From assembly GCA_050246735.1 (NCBI GenBank), contig JBFWVM010000022.1, forward strand, positions 1-64,000: a DNA stretch of 64,000 bases. The letters are read 5' to 3'. The DNA comes from Taklimakanibacter sp050246735 (GTDB lineage: Bacteria > Pseudomonadota > Alphaproteobacteria > Rhizobiales > Aestuariivirgaceae). A program made the translations under genes and the position numbers. The notes under the pieces are model-generated. The model saw only the letters and a list, made by a program, of their open reading frames with translations. It did no database searches and had not been told where the DNA came from. Positions 34,979 to 44,433 of the stretch are shown here, one piece after another (the stretch's first letter is position 1; each line of letters starts with the position of its first letter).

Positions 34979-36112
34979 TCATCCCCACCATTCGCCGCGC
35001 ATCACCATGCCGTGCGGCGTGATGCGCTTCCTTCCTTCGAGATGCTCGCCCGTCACATCGACATAGTCGAAGCTGCCCTCGTCGATGCGCATCACCGTCG
35101 CGTCGCCGAGCGAGCCCGGCTTGAGCGAGCCGAGATCATGGCGCTTGATGGCGCGCGCCGGCGTTTCCGTCGCGGCGCGGATGACGTCAGCGAGGCCCAT
35201 GCCGAGGCAGAGGAACTTCGACATGGTGGTGACGAGGTCATGCGCCGGGCCGTCGATGCACAAGGCATGCACGTCGGACGAGATCGTGTCGGGCTCGAAG
35301 CCGTTGGCGAGCATGGCGCGCGCCGTCTTGAAGGCGAAGGAGCCCATGCCGTGGCCGATGTCGAACAGGACGCCGCGCTTGCGGGCGGCGAGCACCGCGG
35401 GCTTGATCGTGCCCTGCGCCGTCGCCGGCGTATTGGGGAAGGGCCGGAAGGCGTGGGTGAGCACGTCGCCAGGCCTCAGCCTGGCCAGCACGTCCTCATA
35501 AGTGGGCGGCGGCTCGTCGATATGGGCCATGAGCGGGAGGCCCGCTTCCTCGGCCGTCTGCAGGGCGACGTCGAGCGGCGCGATGCCCTGATCGCCCGAG
35601 GCGTGGCGGCCGACCCTGACCTTGATGCCGATGACGTGCTCGGCATGTTCGGCCGCGACCCTGACCGCGCCGCGCGGGTCCATGAGCCGCATGTCCTCGC
35701 TCTCGCCGACATGGACATCGGTGGAGAAGCCGTAGATGCCCGCATGCGACACATGCAGATAGGCATAGATGCGCGAGCGCGCCGGCTCGATCACATGCCT
35801 GGCGAAGCCCGGGAAATTCCCGGGCCCGGCGGAGCCGGTGTCGACCGAGGTGGTGACGCCGCTCTTCTTCGCGTAGAAATCGGGATCGACGCCGAGCGAT
35901 GTGCCGCCCCAATAGACATGGGTGTGCAGATCGATGAGGCCCGGCGTCACGATGAGGCCGGAGACGTCCCTGATCTTGGTCGCGGGCTCGCGTCTGAGGC
36001 CGTGGCCGAGCGCGGCCACCTTGCCCTGCGTGAAGGCGACGTCGGTGACGGCATCGAGGGACTGCGACGGGTCGACGACGCGGCCGCCGGTGAGGATGAG
36101 GTCGTGAGTCAT
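34979..36112 (-). CDS. Amidohydrolase/deacetylase-family metallohydrolase
   Basis: 377-residue TIM-barrel hydrolase. N-terminal LILTGGRVVDPSQSLDAVTD and GLIVTPGLIDLHTHVYWGG carry the HxH metal ligands; further ligands are in LMAHIDEPP, LTHAFRP and the late SSDVHALC aspartate. It resembles the dihydroorotase-like deacetylase group whose substrates are mostly unknown. Its ATG overlaps the ogt stop (ATGA), making it third in the dinG-ogt operon, an unusual partner for repair genes. Confidence 0.88.
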   Translation of the reverse strand: MTHDLILTGGRVVDPSQSLDAVTDVAFTQGKVAALGHGLRREPATKIRDVSGLIVTPGLIDLHTHVYWGGTSLGVDPDFYAKKSGVTTSVDTGSAGPGNFPGFARHVIEPARSRIYAYLHVSHAGIYGFSTDVHVGESEDMRLMDPRGAVRVAAEHAEHVIGIKVRVGRHASGDQGIAPLDVALQTAEEAGLPLMAHIDEPPPTYEDVLARLRPGDVLTHAFRPFPNTPATAQGTIKPAVLAARKRGVLFDIGHGMGSFAFKTARAMLANGFEPDTISSDVHALCIDGPAHDLVTTMSKFLCLGMGLADVIRAATETPARAIKRHDLGSLKPGSLGDATVMRIDEGSFDYVDVTGEHLEGRKRITPHGMVMRGEWWG

Positions 36113-36702
36113 GATGATCTTGCGTTGTGAGGACGGCGAGGTGGAGCTGCCAGGGGAAGGTCGGAGAAGAGCGAGGGCGCATTGTCGGTCTTCGCGCGCT
36201 CGATGGCAAGCATGCGGAATTTGGTTTCGACCCCGCCGGTCGCCGAGAAGCCGCCGGTCCTGCCGCCTGCCGCCAGGACGCGATGGCAGGGCACGATGAT
36301 GGGAAAGGGATTGCGTCCGAGCGCCTGGCCGACCGCGCGCGCGAGCGAGAGATCGCCGAGGTCCTTGGCGATGTCGCCATAGGTGCGGGTGGCGCCGGGC
36401 GCTATGCGCCGCGCCATGTCATAGACGCGCTTGTCGAAGGCGGGAACGCCGGCATCGTCGAGTGCGACGTCCCTTAGGTCGTCATGCTCGCCCTTGAGCA
36501 GGGCCTGGATGCGTTCGACGGTCCTGGCGACGGCGGGCGGCGGCGGCGTTTCTCCGGCGTCCGGGAAGCGTGTCCCGAACCGGGCGCGCAGACGCTTCGC
36601 ATGCGTTTCCGGCAGGCTCACCCAGGTGATGCCGCGGGCGCCCCAGGCGATGCCGCAGGTGCCGATGGCGGTGGCGAAGAAAGCATAGGAGAGAGTGTTC
36701 AT
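36109..36702 (-). CDS. ogt: Methylated-DNA-protein-cysteine methyltransferase (Ogt)
   Basis: 197-residue repair protein that takes O6-methyl groups from guanine onto its own cysteine. The active site is PFPIIVPCHRVLAAGG with the cysteine near residue 138, preceded by TYGDIAKDLG and ARAVGQALGRNP. The C-terminus has about 20 extra residues. Both ends overlap neighbours by ATGA: the dinG-like stop upstream and the amidohydrolase start downstream, so the three are translated together. Confidence 0.93.
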   Translation of the reverse strand: MNTLSYAFFATAIGTCGIAWGARGITWVSLPETHAKRLRARFGTRFPDAGETPPPPAVARTVERIQALLKGEHDDLRDVALDDAGVPAFDKRVYDMARRIAPGATRTYGDIAKDLGDLSLARAVGQALGRNPFPIIVPCHRVLAAGGRTGGFSATGGVETKFRMLAIERAKTDNAPSLFSDLPLAAPPRRPHNARSS

Positions 36703-39542
36703 GACGGCGGGCCCTGCGTGAAATCGCGCACCATGTCGATCGCGTCGACAAGGCCGACGCGCTCGATGCGCATGCCGGGCGGGAAGGCGGTGCAGAAGCG
36801 CGAGGCGAGCCTGGGATCGAGGACGACGAACGCGCCGCGGTCGCCGTCGCGGCGGATGAGCCGGCCGAAAGCCTGGCGCAGCCGCAGGCGCACCGACATG
36901 TCGGTATAGGCCTGGCCGCCGAAGGCCTGGCGCCGCGCGCGCTCGAGGATCGTGGGCGTGCCCCAGGGCACGCGGTCGAGCACGATGAGCCTCAGCGAAT
37001 CGCCCGGCACGTCGACGCCGTCCCTGACGGCGTCGGTGCCGAGCAGGCAGGCGTCGCGCTCGGCGCTGAACATGTCCACCAGCGTGCCGGTGTCCATCGG
37101 ATCGACATGCTGGGCATAGAGCGGCAGGCCGCTCTGCGCCATCGGCCGCACCAGCCGCTTGTGGACGGCGCGCAGCCGGGAGATGGCGGTGAACAGGCCG
37201 AGGCCGCCGCCCTCCGACGCGGCGAAGAGCTCGCGATAGGCGGCGGCGAGCTGATCCATGTCCTCGCGGTTGACGTCGTTGACCACGATGATCCGGCTCG
37301 CCTTGCGGTAGTCGAAGGGCGAATCGTAGCTGGCGCGCCTGACCGGATAGGGCAGGTGCACCGCGCCGGTACGCATCTCGGCATTGGTCCAGTCGTCCGG
37401 CGCCTCGGGCGGCCGGTCCTTGAGCGTCGCCGAGGTGATGACGACGCCGTCCGCCTCCTTGAGCACGACGAGCGCCAGGGGCTCGGTCGGGTCGATCCAG
37501 TGGCTGTGCAGCCCGACATCGGCCTCGCGTCCGAAGATCTGGTCGACCGAGAACCATTCGACGAAGAGTGGATTGGGCTTGTCGAGCAGCCTTTCGATCA
37601 TGTCGATCCAGGCGCCCAGCATCAGCTCGCCGCGCCGTCTCAGCGACCGCGACACCGCCTCGATCCGGCCGCGGTCGTGCGTGGAGAGCTCCGCCGCCTC
37701 GTCGTCGAGCTTCCTGGCGAGCGCCGCGGCGAGATTGGCCATCGGCTTCTTGAGATCGATCAGGGCCAAGGCGAGCTCGCCCGCGGCCGCGGCGAGCCCT
37801 TCCGCCAGGGGCGCGCAATCGGTCTCGAGCGTCTGGCCGGCATTCTGCTCGGCGCGCGCCAGCACCTGCTGGCGGACCAGCGAGAGAAAGACCTCCGCCG
37901 CCCCTTCCGGCGTTCCGGCCTGGATGCGCCGGGTCCAGCCGGGACCGGGCAGCGCATAGGCGGCATTGAGAACGGCATTCATGTGCTTCTCGGCGAGCTC
38001 GTCGTCGGCGACGAGATCGCCGACCCGGTCGCGCAGGCCGCGGCCGCGCCGCCCCGCCGCTTCGGGGCCCCTGAGCCAGCGCCTGAGCTCGGCGGTCTCG
38101 AGCGCCGTCAGATGGCCGGAGAAGGCGCTGTCGGCGGCATCGAAGAGATGATGGCCTTCGTCGAAGACGACGCGGCGCAGGTCTTGCGGATTGGCGGAGT
38201 CTTCCCTGATGGTGGCCTGGCCGATCGCCTGGTCGACGGCGGCCTTGCGCAGGACGAGCGCATGATTGGCGATCACCAGGTCGGCCTTGCGGCCCTGCGC
38301 CGTGGCGCGCTCGATGAAGCACCTGCGGTAATGCGGGCAGGCCGAATAGATGCATTCGCCGCGCCGGTCGGTGAGGCCGAGGGACGCCGGCGAGATGGCG
38401 CGCGTCTCGCCGGCGAAGGCGACGTCGCTGAAGAGCGGCAGGAGCCAGGAGGGGAAATCGCCGCCCACCATGTCGCCGTCGCGGCTCGCTCTCGCCCAGC
38501 GCGCGATCAGTCCGGCGAGCAGCGCCGAGCGCGCATTGGCCGATCCCATCCTGCCGAACGCCTCCTGCAGGTTGAGCAGGCAGACATAGTTCTCGCGCCC
38601 CTTGCGGACGACGATGCGGTCGCGCCGCTCCTCGGGATCGGCGATGATGCGCTGCGTCTCCTGATCGATCTGGCGCTGCAGGTTCTTGGTATAGGTCGAG
38701 ACCCAGACCGGCGCGCCGTTCTTGCGCGCCCACAGCCAGGACGGCGCGAGATAGCCGAGCGTCTTGCCGAGGCCGGTGCCGGCCTCGGCAAGGAGGATGT
38801 GATTGGCGGCCTTGTCGTCGCGCGGCTGGAAGGCGTGGGTGGCGGCCGCCGCATAATCCTTCTGCTGGAGCCGGGGCTCGGCGTCCTCGCCCAGAAGCCT
38901 GTCGAGAAAGTCCTTCGCCTCATCGGCGGTCACGCCATGATGCGAGCCGGGCGGCCGGCCGCCGTCGTCTTCCCATTCCTCGATGCGGTCCCAGACATTG
39001 AGGCCGGTGACGAAGGTGCCGATATCGAGCCGGGGATTGGCCTTGGTCAGCTCGCTCATCACGGCGCGCGCCCATGGCCAGTTGGCGCGGGCGAGGAAGG
39101 TCGCGATCTCTGCGGTCTCGCGGATCAGGGGGTAGGCCGGACTCGCGAGCCTGGCCAGGAGCTCCCGGGCGATGCCGCGCAGAAGCTCGGTCTCCTCGCC
39201 CGCGGGATCGAGATGGAGAGCGCGCGCGAGGCCCTTGGGCGTCGGAGTCGCGAAGCGCGCCGGGCAGACGAAGGCGAAGAGCTCGGCCACGTCGAGATGC
39301 TTCTGCTCGCGCGCCTGGCGGATGACGGCGCGCGGCGCCTGCGCGGCGAAACCCAGCCGCTCGATGACGAAAGCCCCATGGCAGAGGAGATGCGGCTCGC
39401 GGATGAGATGGGTGAGCGCTTCGCCCGCCTCCAGCCGCCGGCCCTGGGCGAGCTTCAGCGCAACCCCGTCGAGCACGGCGACGGGCGCCGTCAGAGCGGG
39501 TGGAAACAGCAATGCCGGGGAGAGGGACATTGCCGTGAACAT
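36699..39542 (-). CDS. DinG/XPD-type ATP-dependent DNA helicase
   Basis: 947-residue superfamily 2 helicase. An N-terminal extension of about 240 residues of unknown role precedes Walker A AEAGTGLGKTLGYL near residue 252. The iron-sulphur cysteines appear as GECIYSACPHYRRCF with a further cysteine upstream, and the DEAH-type box is VFDEGHHLF. The C-terminal motif QAFGRLIRRDGDRG is typical. DinG unwinds D-loops and RNA-DNA hybrids. ATG 39542 is used; ATG 39530 is an alternative. It heads the dinG-ogt-amidohydrolase operon. Confidence 0.9.
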   Translation of the reverse strand: MFTAMSLSPALLFPPALTAPVAVLDGVALKLAQGRRLEAGEALTHLIREPHLLCHGAFVIERLGFAAQAPRAVIRQAREQKHLDVAELFAFVCPARFATPTPKGLARALHLDPAGEETELLRGIARELLARLASPAYPLIRETAEIATFLARANWPWARAVMSELTKANPRLDIGTFVTGLNVWDRIEEWEDDGGRPPGSHHGVTADEAKDFLDRLLGEDAEPRLQQKDYAAAATHAFQPRDDKAANHILLAEAGTGLGKTLGYLAPSWLWARKNGAPVWVSTYTKNLQRQIDQETQRIIADPEERRDRIVVRKGRENYVCLLNLQEAFGRMGSANARSALLAGLIARWARASRDGDMVGGDFPSWLLPLFSDVAFAGETRAISPASLGLTDRRGECIYSACPHYRRCFIERATAQGRKADLVIANHALVLRKAAVDQAIGQATIREDSANPQDLRRVVFDEGHHLFDAADSAFSGHLTALETAELRRWLRGPEAAGRRGRGLRDRVGDLVADDELAEKHMNAVLNAAYALPGPGWTRRIQAGTPEGAAEVFLSLVRQQVLARAEQNAGQTLETDCAPLAEGLAAAAGELALALIDLKKPMANLAAALARKLDDEAAELSTHDRGRIEAVSRSLRRRGELMLGAWIDMIERLLDKPNPLFVEWFSVDQIFGREADVGLHSHWIDPTEPLALVVLKEADGVVITSATLKDRPPEAPDDWTNAEMRTGAVHLPYPVRRASYDSPFDYRKASRIIVVNDVNREDMDQLAAAYRELFAASEGGGLGLFTAISRLRAVHKRLVRPMAQSGLPLYAQHVDPMDTGTLVDMFSAERDACLLGTDAVRDGVDVPGDSLRLIVLDRVPWGTPTILERARRQAFGGQAYTDMSVRLRLRQAFGRLIRRDGDRGAFVVLDPRLASRFCTAFPPGMRIERVGLVDAIDMVRDFTQGPPS

Positions 39543-39678
39543 ACAGTGATCAAAGCGGCAGGTACAGGACTCTCTGTCGCCGGGCTCAGCTAATCGTGAT
39601 CACGCCGCTGTGGAACATGGCGATGAGAGGGGGCATTGTTCCGCTCACAGCGCGCGCCCGTTCGGTGGAGGAGACGTC

Positions 39679-40542
39679 ATGGACCAGAAATATATCGATC
39701 TGTTCGACCGCTATACTCATGGCCAGATGAAGCGCCGCGAATTCCTGGAGAAGCTGTCGCTGCTGGCGGGCGGCACGGCGGCCGCGACGGCGCTCCTCCC
39801 GGCGCTCGAGAACAACTATGCGAAAGCCGAGATGGTGGCCGAGAGCGACACCCGCATCGCACCCGAGACCATCGCCTATGATTCGACCGCCGGCAAGATC
39901 TCGGGCTATCTGGTCAAGCCGAAGGAGACCGCCAAGGCCGGCGGGGTCATCGTGATCTCGGAGAACCGCGGCCTGAACCCGCATATCAAGGACGTGGCGC
40001 GCCGCATGGCGACGGAGGGCTTCCTGGCGCTTGCTCCCGATTATCTGAGCATCAGGGGCGGGACGCCCGGCGATGAGGACAAGGCGCGCGAGCTGATCGG
40101 CACGCTGAAGCCGGAAGAGACGGTCGCCGTTTCGCGGGCGAGCCTGGCGACCCTGGCGGCGCGTCCCGACTGCACCGGCAAGGTCGCGGCGGTCGGCTTC
40201 TGCTGGGGCGGCGGCAAGGTGAACGAGCTGGCGGTGAACGAGCCCGCTCTCGCGGCCGGCGTCGCCTATTACGGAGCCCAGCCCAAGGCCGACCAGGTCG
40301 CCGCCATCAAGGCCCCGCTGATGCTGCACTATGCCGGGCTCGACGAGCGCATCAACGCGGGAATTCCGGCGTTCGAGAAAGCGCTCAAGGACAATGGCAA
40401 GACATACGAGATCCACATGTATGAGGGCGCCAATCACGCCTTCAACAACGATACCAACTCGGCGCGCTACGACAAGGACGCCGCCGACCTGGCCTGGAGC
40501 CGCACGGTGGAATTCCTCCGCAAGACCCTCGCCGCCACCTGA
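39679..40542 (+). CDS. Dienelactone hydrolase-family protein
   Basis: 287-residue alpha/beta hydrolase. The N-terminus KRREFLEKLSLLAGGTAAAT looks like a Tat or membrane signal after about 20 residues. The catalytic cysteine lies in VGFCWGGGK (near residue 174), aspartate in GLDERINAG and histidine in EGANHAFNN, the dienelactone hydrolase triad. Exported homologues have no firmly assigned substrate. GGAGGAGA precedes ATG 39679. Confidence 0.88.
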   Translation: MDQKYIDLFDRYTHGQMKRREFLEKLSLLAGGTAAATALLPALENNYAKAEMVAESDTRIAPETIAYDSTAGKISGYLVKPKETAKAGGVIVISENRGLNPHIKDVARRMATEGFLALAPDYLSIRGGTPGDEDKARELIGTLKPEETVAVSRASLATLAARPDCTGKVAAVGFCWGGGKVNELAVNEPALAAGVAYYGAQPKADQVAAIKAPLMLHYAGLDERINAGIPAFEKALKDNGKTYEIHMYEGANHAFNNDTNSARYDKDAADLAWSRTVEFLRKTLAAT

Positions 40543-40635
40543 GCGGCCCGGGCGAGGACCTATCCCGCATTTGCCGCTTGCCACGGCCGCGAGCGCCTGC
40601 CACATCGCCTGTCGGCAACGAAAAGGAGATGGATC

Positions 40636-41670
40636 ATGGAGTTCAGGCAGCTCGGCGGCTCGGGATTCAAGGTGCCGGCCCTCAGCCTGGGAACCGGCAC
40701 GTTCGGCGGCGGCAACGAGTTCTTCAAGGCCTGGGGATCGAGCGGCGCCGAGGAGGCGACACGGCTCGTCAGCATCTGCCTCGAGGCCGGGCTCAACATG
40801 TTCGACAGCGCCGACGTCTATTCGAACGGCCTGGCCGAGGAGATTCTCGGCAAGGCGATCAGGGGCCGGCGCGACAAGGTCCTGATCTCCACCAAGGCCA
40901 CCTTCCGCTTCTCCAGGGAGCCCAACGACGTCGGCTCCTCGCGCCATCACCTCGTCAAGCAGGTGGAGGGCAGCCTCAGGCGCCTCGGCACCGACGTGAT
41001 AGATCTCTTCCAGCTGCACGGCTTCGACGCCATGACGCCGGTCGAGGAGGTGACCTCGACGCTCGACGACCTCGTGCGCCAGGGCAAGGTCCGCTATGTC
41101 GGCTGCTCGAATTTCTCCGGCTGGCATCTGATGAAGTCGCTCGCCACGCAGGACCGCTACGGCTATGCGCGCCACGTCGCGCACCAGGCCTATTACTCGC
41201 TGATCGGGCGCGACTATGAGCTCGAGCTGATGCCGCTGGCGCTCGATCAGGGCGTCGGCTGCGTGGTGTGGTCGCCACTGGGCTGGGGCCGCCTCACCGG
41301 CAAATTGCGCCGCGGCGCCCCCATGCCGGAGCAGAGCCGCCTGCACAAGACCGCCGACAATGGCCCTCCGGTGCCGGACGAGCATCTCTACAAGGTCGTC
41401 GACGCGCTGGACGAGGTCGCGCGCGAGACGGGCAAGACCATTCCGCAGATCGCCATCAACTGGCTCCTGCAGCGGCCGACCGTCTCGACCGTCATCATCG
41501 GCGCGCGCAACGAGGAGCAGCTGCGCCAGAACCTCGGCGCGATCGGCTGGGCCCTGACGAAGGAGCAGATGGCGAAGCTCGATGCGGCGAGCCTCACCAC
41601 GCCGCCCTATCCCTATTGGCACCAGCTGGACTTTGCCGAGCGCAACCCCTTCCCGGTCCACCGAGGTTGA
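40636..41670 (+). CDS. Aldo/keto reductase
   Basis: 344-residue NADPH-type oxidoreductase with a TIM barrel. The catalytic tetrad is visible: aspartate and tyrosine in NMFDSADVYSNGLAEE, lysine in LISTKATF and histidine in LFQLHGFD. Cofactor-binding SPLGWGRLTGK and IGARNEEQLRQNL follow. The physiological substrate is unknown. AAAAGGAGAT precedes the ATG, and an intrinsic terminator lies 29 bp after the stop. Confidence 0.92.
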   Translation: MEFRQLGGSGFKVPALSLGTGTFGGGNEFFKAWGSSGAEEATRLVSICLEAGLNMFDSADVYSNGLAEEILGKAIRGRRDKVLISTKATFRFSREPNDVGSSRHHLVKQVEGSLRRLGTDVIDLFQLHGFDAMTPVEEVTSTLDDLVRQGKVRYVGCSNFSGWHLMKSLATQDRYGYARHVAHQAYYSLIGRDYELELMPLALDQGVGCVVWSPLGWGRLTGKLRRGAPMPEQSRLHKTADNGPPVPDEHLYKVVDALDEVARETGKTIPQIAINWLLQRPTVSTVIIGARNEEQLRQNLGAIGWALTKEQMAKLDAASLTTPPYPYWHQLDFAERNPFPVHRG

Positions 41671-41699
41671 CGCGGGGGATCGCGGCTTATAGACGAGAG

Positions 41700-41731
41700 G
41701 CCCGGCAAAATAGGCTTTTGCCGGGCTTTTT
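41700..41731 (+). terminator. Rho-independent terminator after the aldo/keto reductase
   Basis: GCCCGGCAAAA (41700-41710), loop TAGGC, TTTTGCCGGGC (41716-41726) form a perfect 11-bp stem followed by TTTTT. It lies 29 bp after the reductase stop and 25 bp before the lysS start. Confidence 0.93.
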
Positions 41732-41755
41732 CATCCGACCGGCAAAGACAGGACA

Positions 41756-43399
41756 ATGACCGACCAGCATCTGCGCGCCACCGCTCTCGCCAGCAAGGCG
41801 TGGCCCTTCGAAGAGGCCCGCAAGCTTTTGGAGCGCGTGAAGGGCAGGAAACAGCCGGTCAAGGAGATCCTGTTCGAGACGGGCTACGGCCCGTCCGGAC
41901 TGCCGCATATCGGCACCTTCGGCGAGGTGGCGCGCACCTCCATGGTGCGCCATGCCTTCGAGACCCTGTCCGACATCCCGACGCGCCTTCTGTGCTTCTC
42001 CGACGACATGGACGGCCTGCGCAAGGTGCCGGACAACATCCCCAATCAGGAAATGGTCGCGCGGCATCTGGGCCGCAAGCTGACCTCCATTCCCGATCCT
42101 TTCGGCCGGTATGAGAGCTTCGGCCATCACAACAACGCGATGCTGCGCCGGTTCCTCGACGCCTATGGCTTCCAGTACGAGTTCGCCAGCGCGAGCGAAT
42201 ACTACGCGTCCGGGCGCTTCGACGCGGCTCTGCTGCGGGCGCTCGAATGCTATGACGAGATCATGGCGATCATGCTGCCCTCGCTGCGCGAGGAGCGCTC
42301 GCAGACCTATTCGCCTTTCCTGCCGGTTCATCCCGACTCGGGGGTCGTCATGCAGGTGCCGATCGAGAGCCGCGACGCCAAGGCGGGCACCATCGTCTGG
42401 CGCGATCCGGCGTCCGGCCGGGCCCATGAGACGCCGGTCACCGGCGGGCACTGCAAGCTGCAATGGAAGCCCGACTGGGCGATGCGCTGGCATGCGCTCG
42501 GCGTCGACTATGAGATGTCGGGCAAGGACCTCATCGATTCGGTGAAGCTCGCGAGCCGCATCTGCAGGGTGCTGGGCTCGGCTCCGCCCGACGGCTTCAA
42601 CTACGAGCTCTTCCTCGACGAGAAGGGCCAGAAGATCTCGAAGTCGAAGGGCAACGGCCTCACCATCGACGAATGGCTCACCTATGCCGACCCGCAGAGC
42701 CTGCAGCTCTTCATGTACAGCAAGCCGCGCGAGGCGAAGAAGCTCTATTTCGACGTGATCCCGCGCGCCGTGGACGAATACCAGGCCTTCCTCGACGCCT
42801 ATGCGCGCCAGGAGCCGGCGCAGCAGCTCGCCAATCCCGTATGGCACATCCATATGGGCTCGCCGCCCCCGCCGGAAGCGCTGGTCTCGGACCAGGGCGG
42901 CCGCACCCAGACGGTGTCCTTCGCGCTGCTCCTCAATCTGGTGGCCGTCGCCAATGCCGAGAGCAAGGACGTGCTGTGGGCCTTCCTCAAACGCTATGCG
43001 CCATCGGTATCGCCGGCGACCCATCCGCGCCTCGATGCGCTGGTCGGCTATGCGATCCGCTATTTCCAGGATTTCGTGAAGCCGCAGAAGCGTTACCGCC
43101 AGCCGACGGCGGACGAACGCCAGGCTTTGGCCGACCTGTCCGAGGCCCTGGGCCGGCTGCCCGGGGAGGCGACGCCGGAGCAGATCCAGCAGGCCGTCTA
43201 CGACGTCGGACGGCGCGATCCCTACAAGACGGTGCAGAAGGACGGCTCGGTGGGCGTGTCGCTCGCCTGGTTCAACACGCTCTATCAGGTCCTGCTGGGC
43301 GAAGAGAAGGGGCCGCGCTTCGGCTCCTTCGCGGCGCTCTATGGCATCGACAATACGCGCGCCCTGATCGGCAAGGCGCTCGAAGGCGAGCTCGGCTAG
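41756..43399 (+). CDS. lysS: Lysyl-tRNA synthetase, class I
   Basis: 547-residue class I (archaeal-type) lysyl-tRNA synthetase, the form used by most alphaproteobacteria in place of the class II enzyme. The HIGH-type motif is GLPHIGTFGEV near residue 49 and the KMSKS-type motif is KGQKISKSKGNG near residue 290. Length is normal. Its stop overlaps the convergent LysR gene by four bases. Confidence 0.96.
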   Translation: MTDQHLRATALASKAWPFEEARKLLERVKGRKQPVKEILFETGYGPSGLPHIGTFGEVARTSMVRHAFETLSDIPTRLLCFSDDMDGLRKVPDNIPNQEMVARHLGRKLTSIPDPFGRYESFGHHNNAMLRRFLDAYGFQYEFASASEYYASGRFDAALLRALECYDEIMAIMLPSLREERSQTYSPFLPVHPDSGVVMQVPIESRDAKAGTIVWRDPASGRAHETPVTGGHCKLQWKPDWAMRWHALGVDYEMSGKDLIDSVKLASRICRVLGSAPPDGFNYELFLDEKGQKISKSKGNGLTIDEWLTYADPQSLQLFMYSKPREAKKLYFDVIPRAVDEYQAFLDAYARQEPAQQLANPVWHIHMGSPPPPEALVSDQGGRTQTVSFALLLNLVAVANAESKDVLWAFLKRYAPSVSPATHPRLDALVGYAIRYFQDFVKPQKRYRQPTADERQALADLSEALGRLPGEATPEQIQQAVYDVGRRDPYKTVQKDGSVGVSLAWFNTLYQVLLGEEKGPRFGSFAALYGIDNTRALIGKALEGELG

Positions 43400-44328
43400 C
43401 CCGGTTCGAGGCTCTTTCCGGCGCTCCGGCCGCGCCACGCCGCCTTGCCATGTGCGATCAGCGCCTCGATGACCTCTTGCAGGCCGTTGCCGGTCCGTTT
43501 GTCGCGCCGCGCCACGAGGGCGAGGGTGCGCGAAAGACGTGGCGTGAGGGATCGAACGACAAGTCCGTCGCGGCTCTTCGGCGTCGCCACCGCCATCGCC
43601 GGCAGGATGCTGTAGCCGCGGCCCGTGCCGACCAGTTGCTTGATGGCCTCGACATTGCCGAGATCCATTGTCGCCTTCACCGCCACGCCGGCGCGGGCAA
43701 ACCACTGGTCGGTGATGCGGCGCGTATGGTTGTGAGGTTCGTACAGGACGAGCGGACGCTCGCCGAGCACCGACGGGGTCACGCGCGCCGGCAAGGCGGG
43801 AGCGTCAGGCGAGGCGATGGCGACGAGCTCGTCCTCGACTATGGGAGTGACGGCAAGCGTGCGTCCGGCGACGGGCAGGGACAGGAGCCCGACGTCTATG
43901 GCATTGTCTTCGATCAGCTTCAGAAAATGCGTGGTGCTTCCGGTCGAGACGGTGATCTCCAGCGACGGCAGCTGCTTGCGCAGGCTGCGCAGGACCGGCG
44001 GCAGGAAATAGATGCAGGCCGTGGCGCCGGTCCCTATCCTGACGCGTCCGATGCCGCCGGCGGCATGGCGCGCCATTGCCGCGAGGGCGTCGGCCATGCA
44101 CGAGTCCATGCGCTGGATGTGGGTGAGCAGCTCGGTGCCCGCCGCGGTCGGCTTCGCGGCGCGTCCCACTCTTTCGATGAGCGGCAATCCGAGCCTGGCT
44201 TCGAGTTGCCGGACCTGCTGGCTGACCGCGGGCTGTGAAAGATGCAGCCTCTGCGCCGCGGCTGAAAAGCTGCCCAGCGCGACGACGTCGGCGAAGGCGC
44301 GCAGTTGATCCGGGTTGAGTCCACGCAT
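43396..44328 (-). CDS. LysR-family transcriptional regulator of the adjacent catabolic operon
   Basis: 310-residue regulator. The N-terminal winged helix-turn-helix is FADVVALGSFSAAAQRLHLS and QPAVSQQVRQLEARLG; a type 2 periplasmic-binding-like effector domain follows from about residue 90. It is divergent from the transporter/enzyme operon beginning at 44434, the standard arrangement for a LysR activator of its neighbour. ATG 44328 has AGGGA eight bases before it. The inducer is presumably the transported compound or a breakdown product. Confidence 0.92.
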   Translation of the reverse strand: MRGLNPDQLRAFADVVALGSFSAAAQRLHLSQPAVSQQVRQLEARLGLPLIERVGRAAKPTAAGTELLTHIQRMDSCMADALAAMARHAAGGIGRVRIGTGATACIYFLPPVLRSLRKQLPSLEITVSTGSTTHFLKLIEDNAIDVGLLSLPVAGRTLAVTPIVEDELVAIASPDAPALPARVTPSVLGERPLVLYEPHNHTRRITDQWFARAGVAVKATMDLGNVEAIKQLVGTGRGYSILPAMAVATPKSRDGLVVRSLTPRLSRTLALVARRDKRTGNGLQEVIEALIAHGKAAWRGRSAGKSLEPG

Positions 44329-44339
44329 CAAGGAATCCC

Positions 44340-44354
44340 TTATACTAAGAATAA
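44340..44354. promoter_or_regulatory. LysR-type operator candidate TTAT-N7-ATAA
   Basis: TTATACTAAGAATAA is a perfect inverted repeat with T-N11-A symmetry, the LysR-family recognition pattern, in the AT-rich intergenic region between the LysR gene and the binding-protein gene. A TAATAT at 44371-44376 could be the operon -10. Confidence 0.5.
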
Positions 44355-44433
44355 CGAAACAATCTTTTACTAATATCTCGACCGGGCGGATAGTGGCTCG
44401 TGCAGGTCACTTTCGAAAGGACGGAGCAGCACG

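Noticed and set aside
37107..39593. 828-residue plus-strand open frame opposite the DinG-like helicase
   Set aside because: Antisense shadow: compositionally biased translation, and the minus strand carries Walker A, iron-sulphur and DEAH-type motifs.
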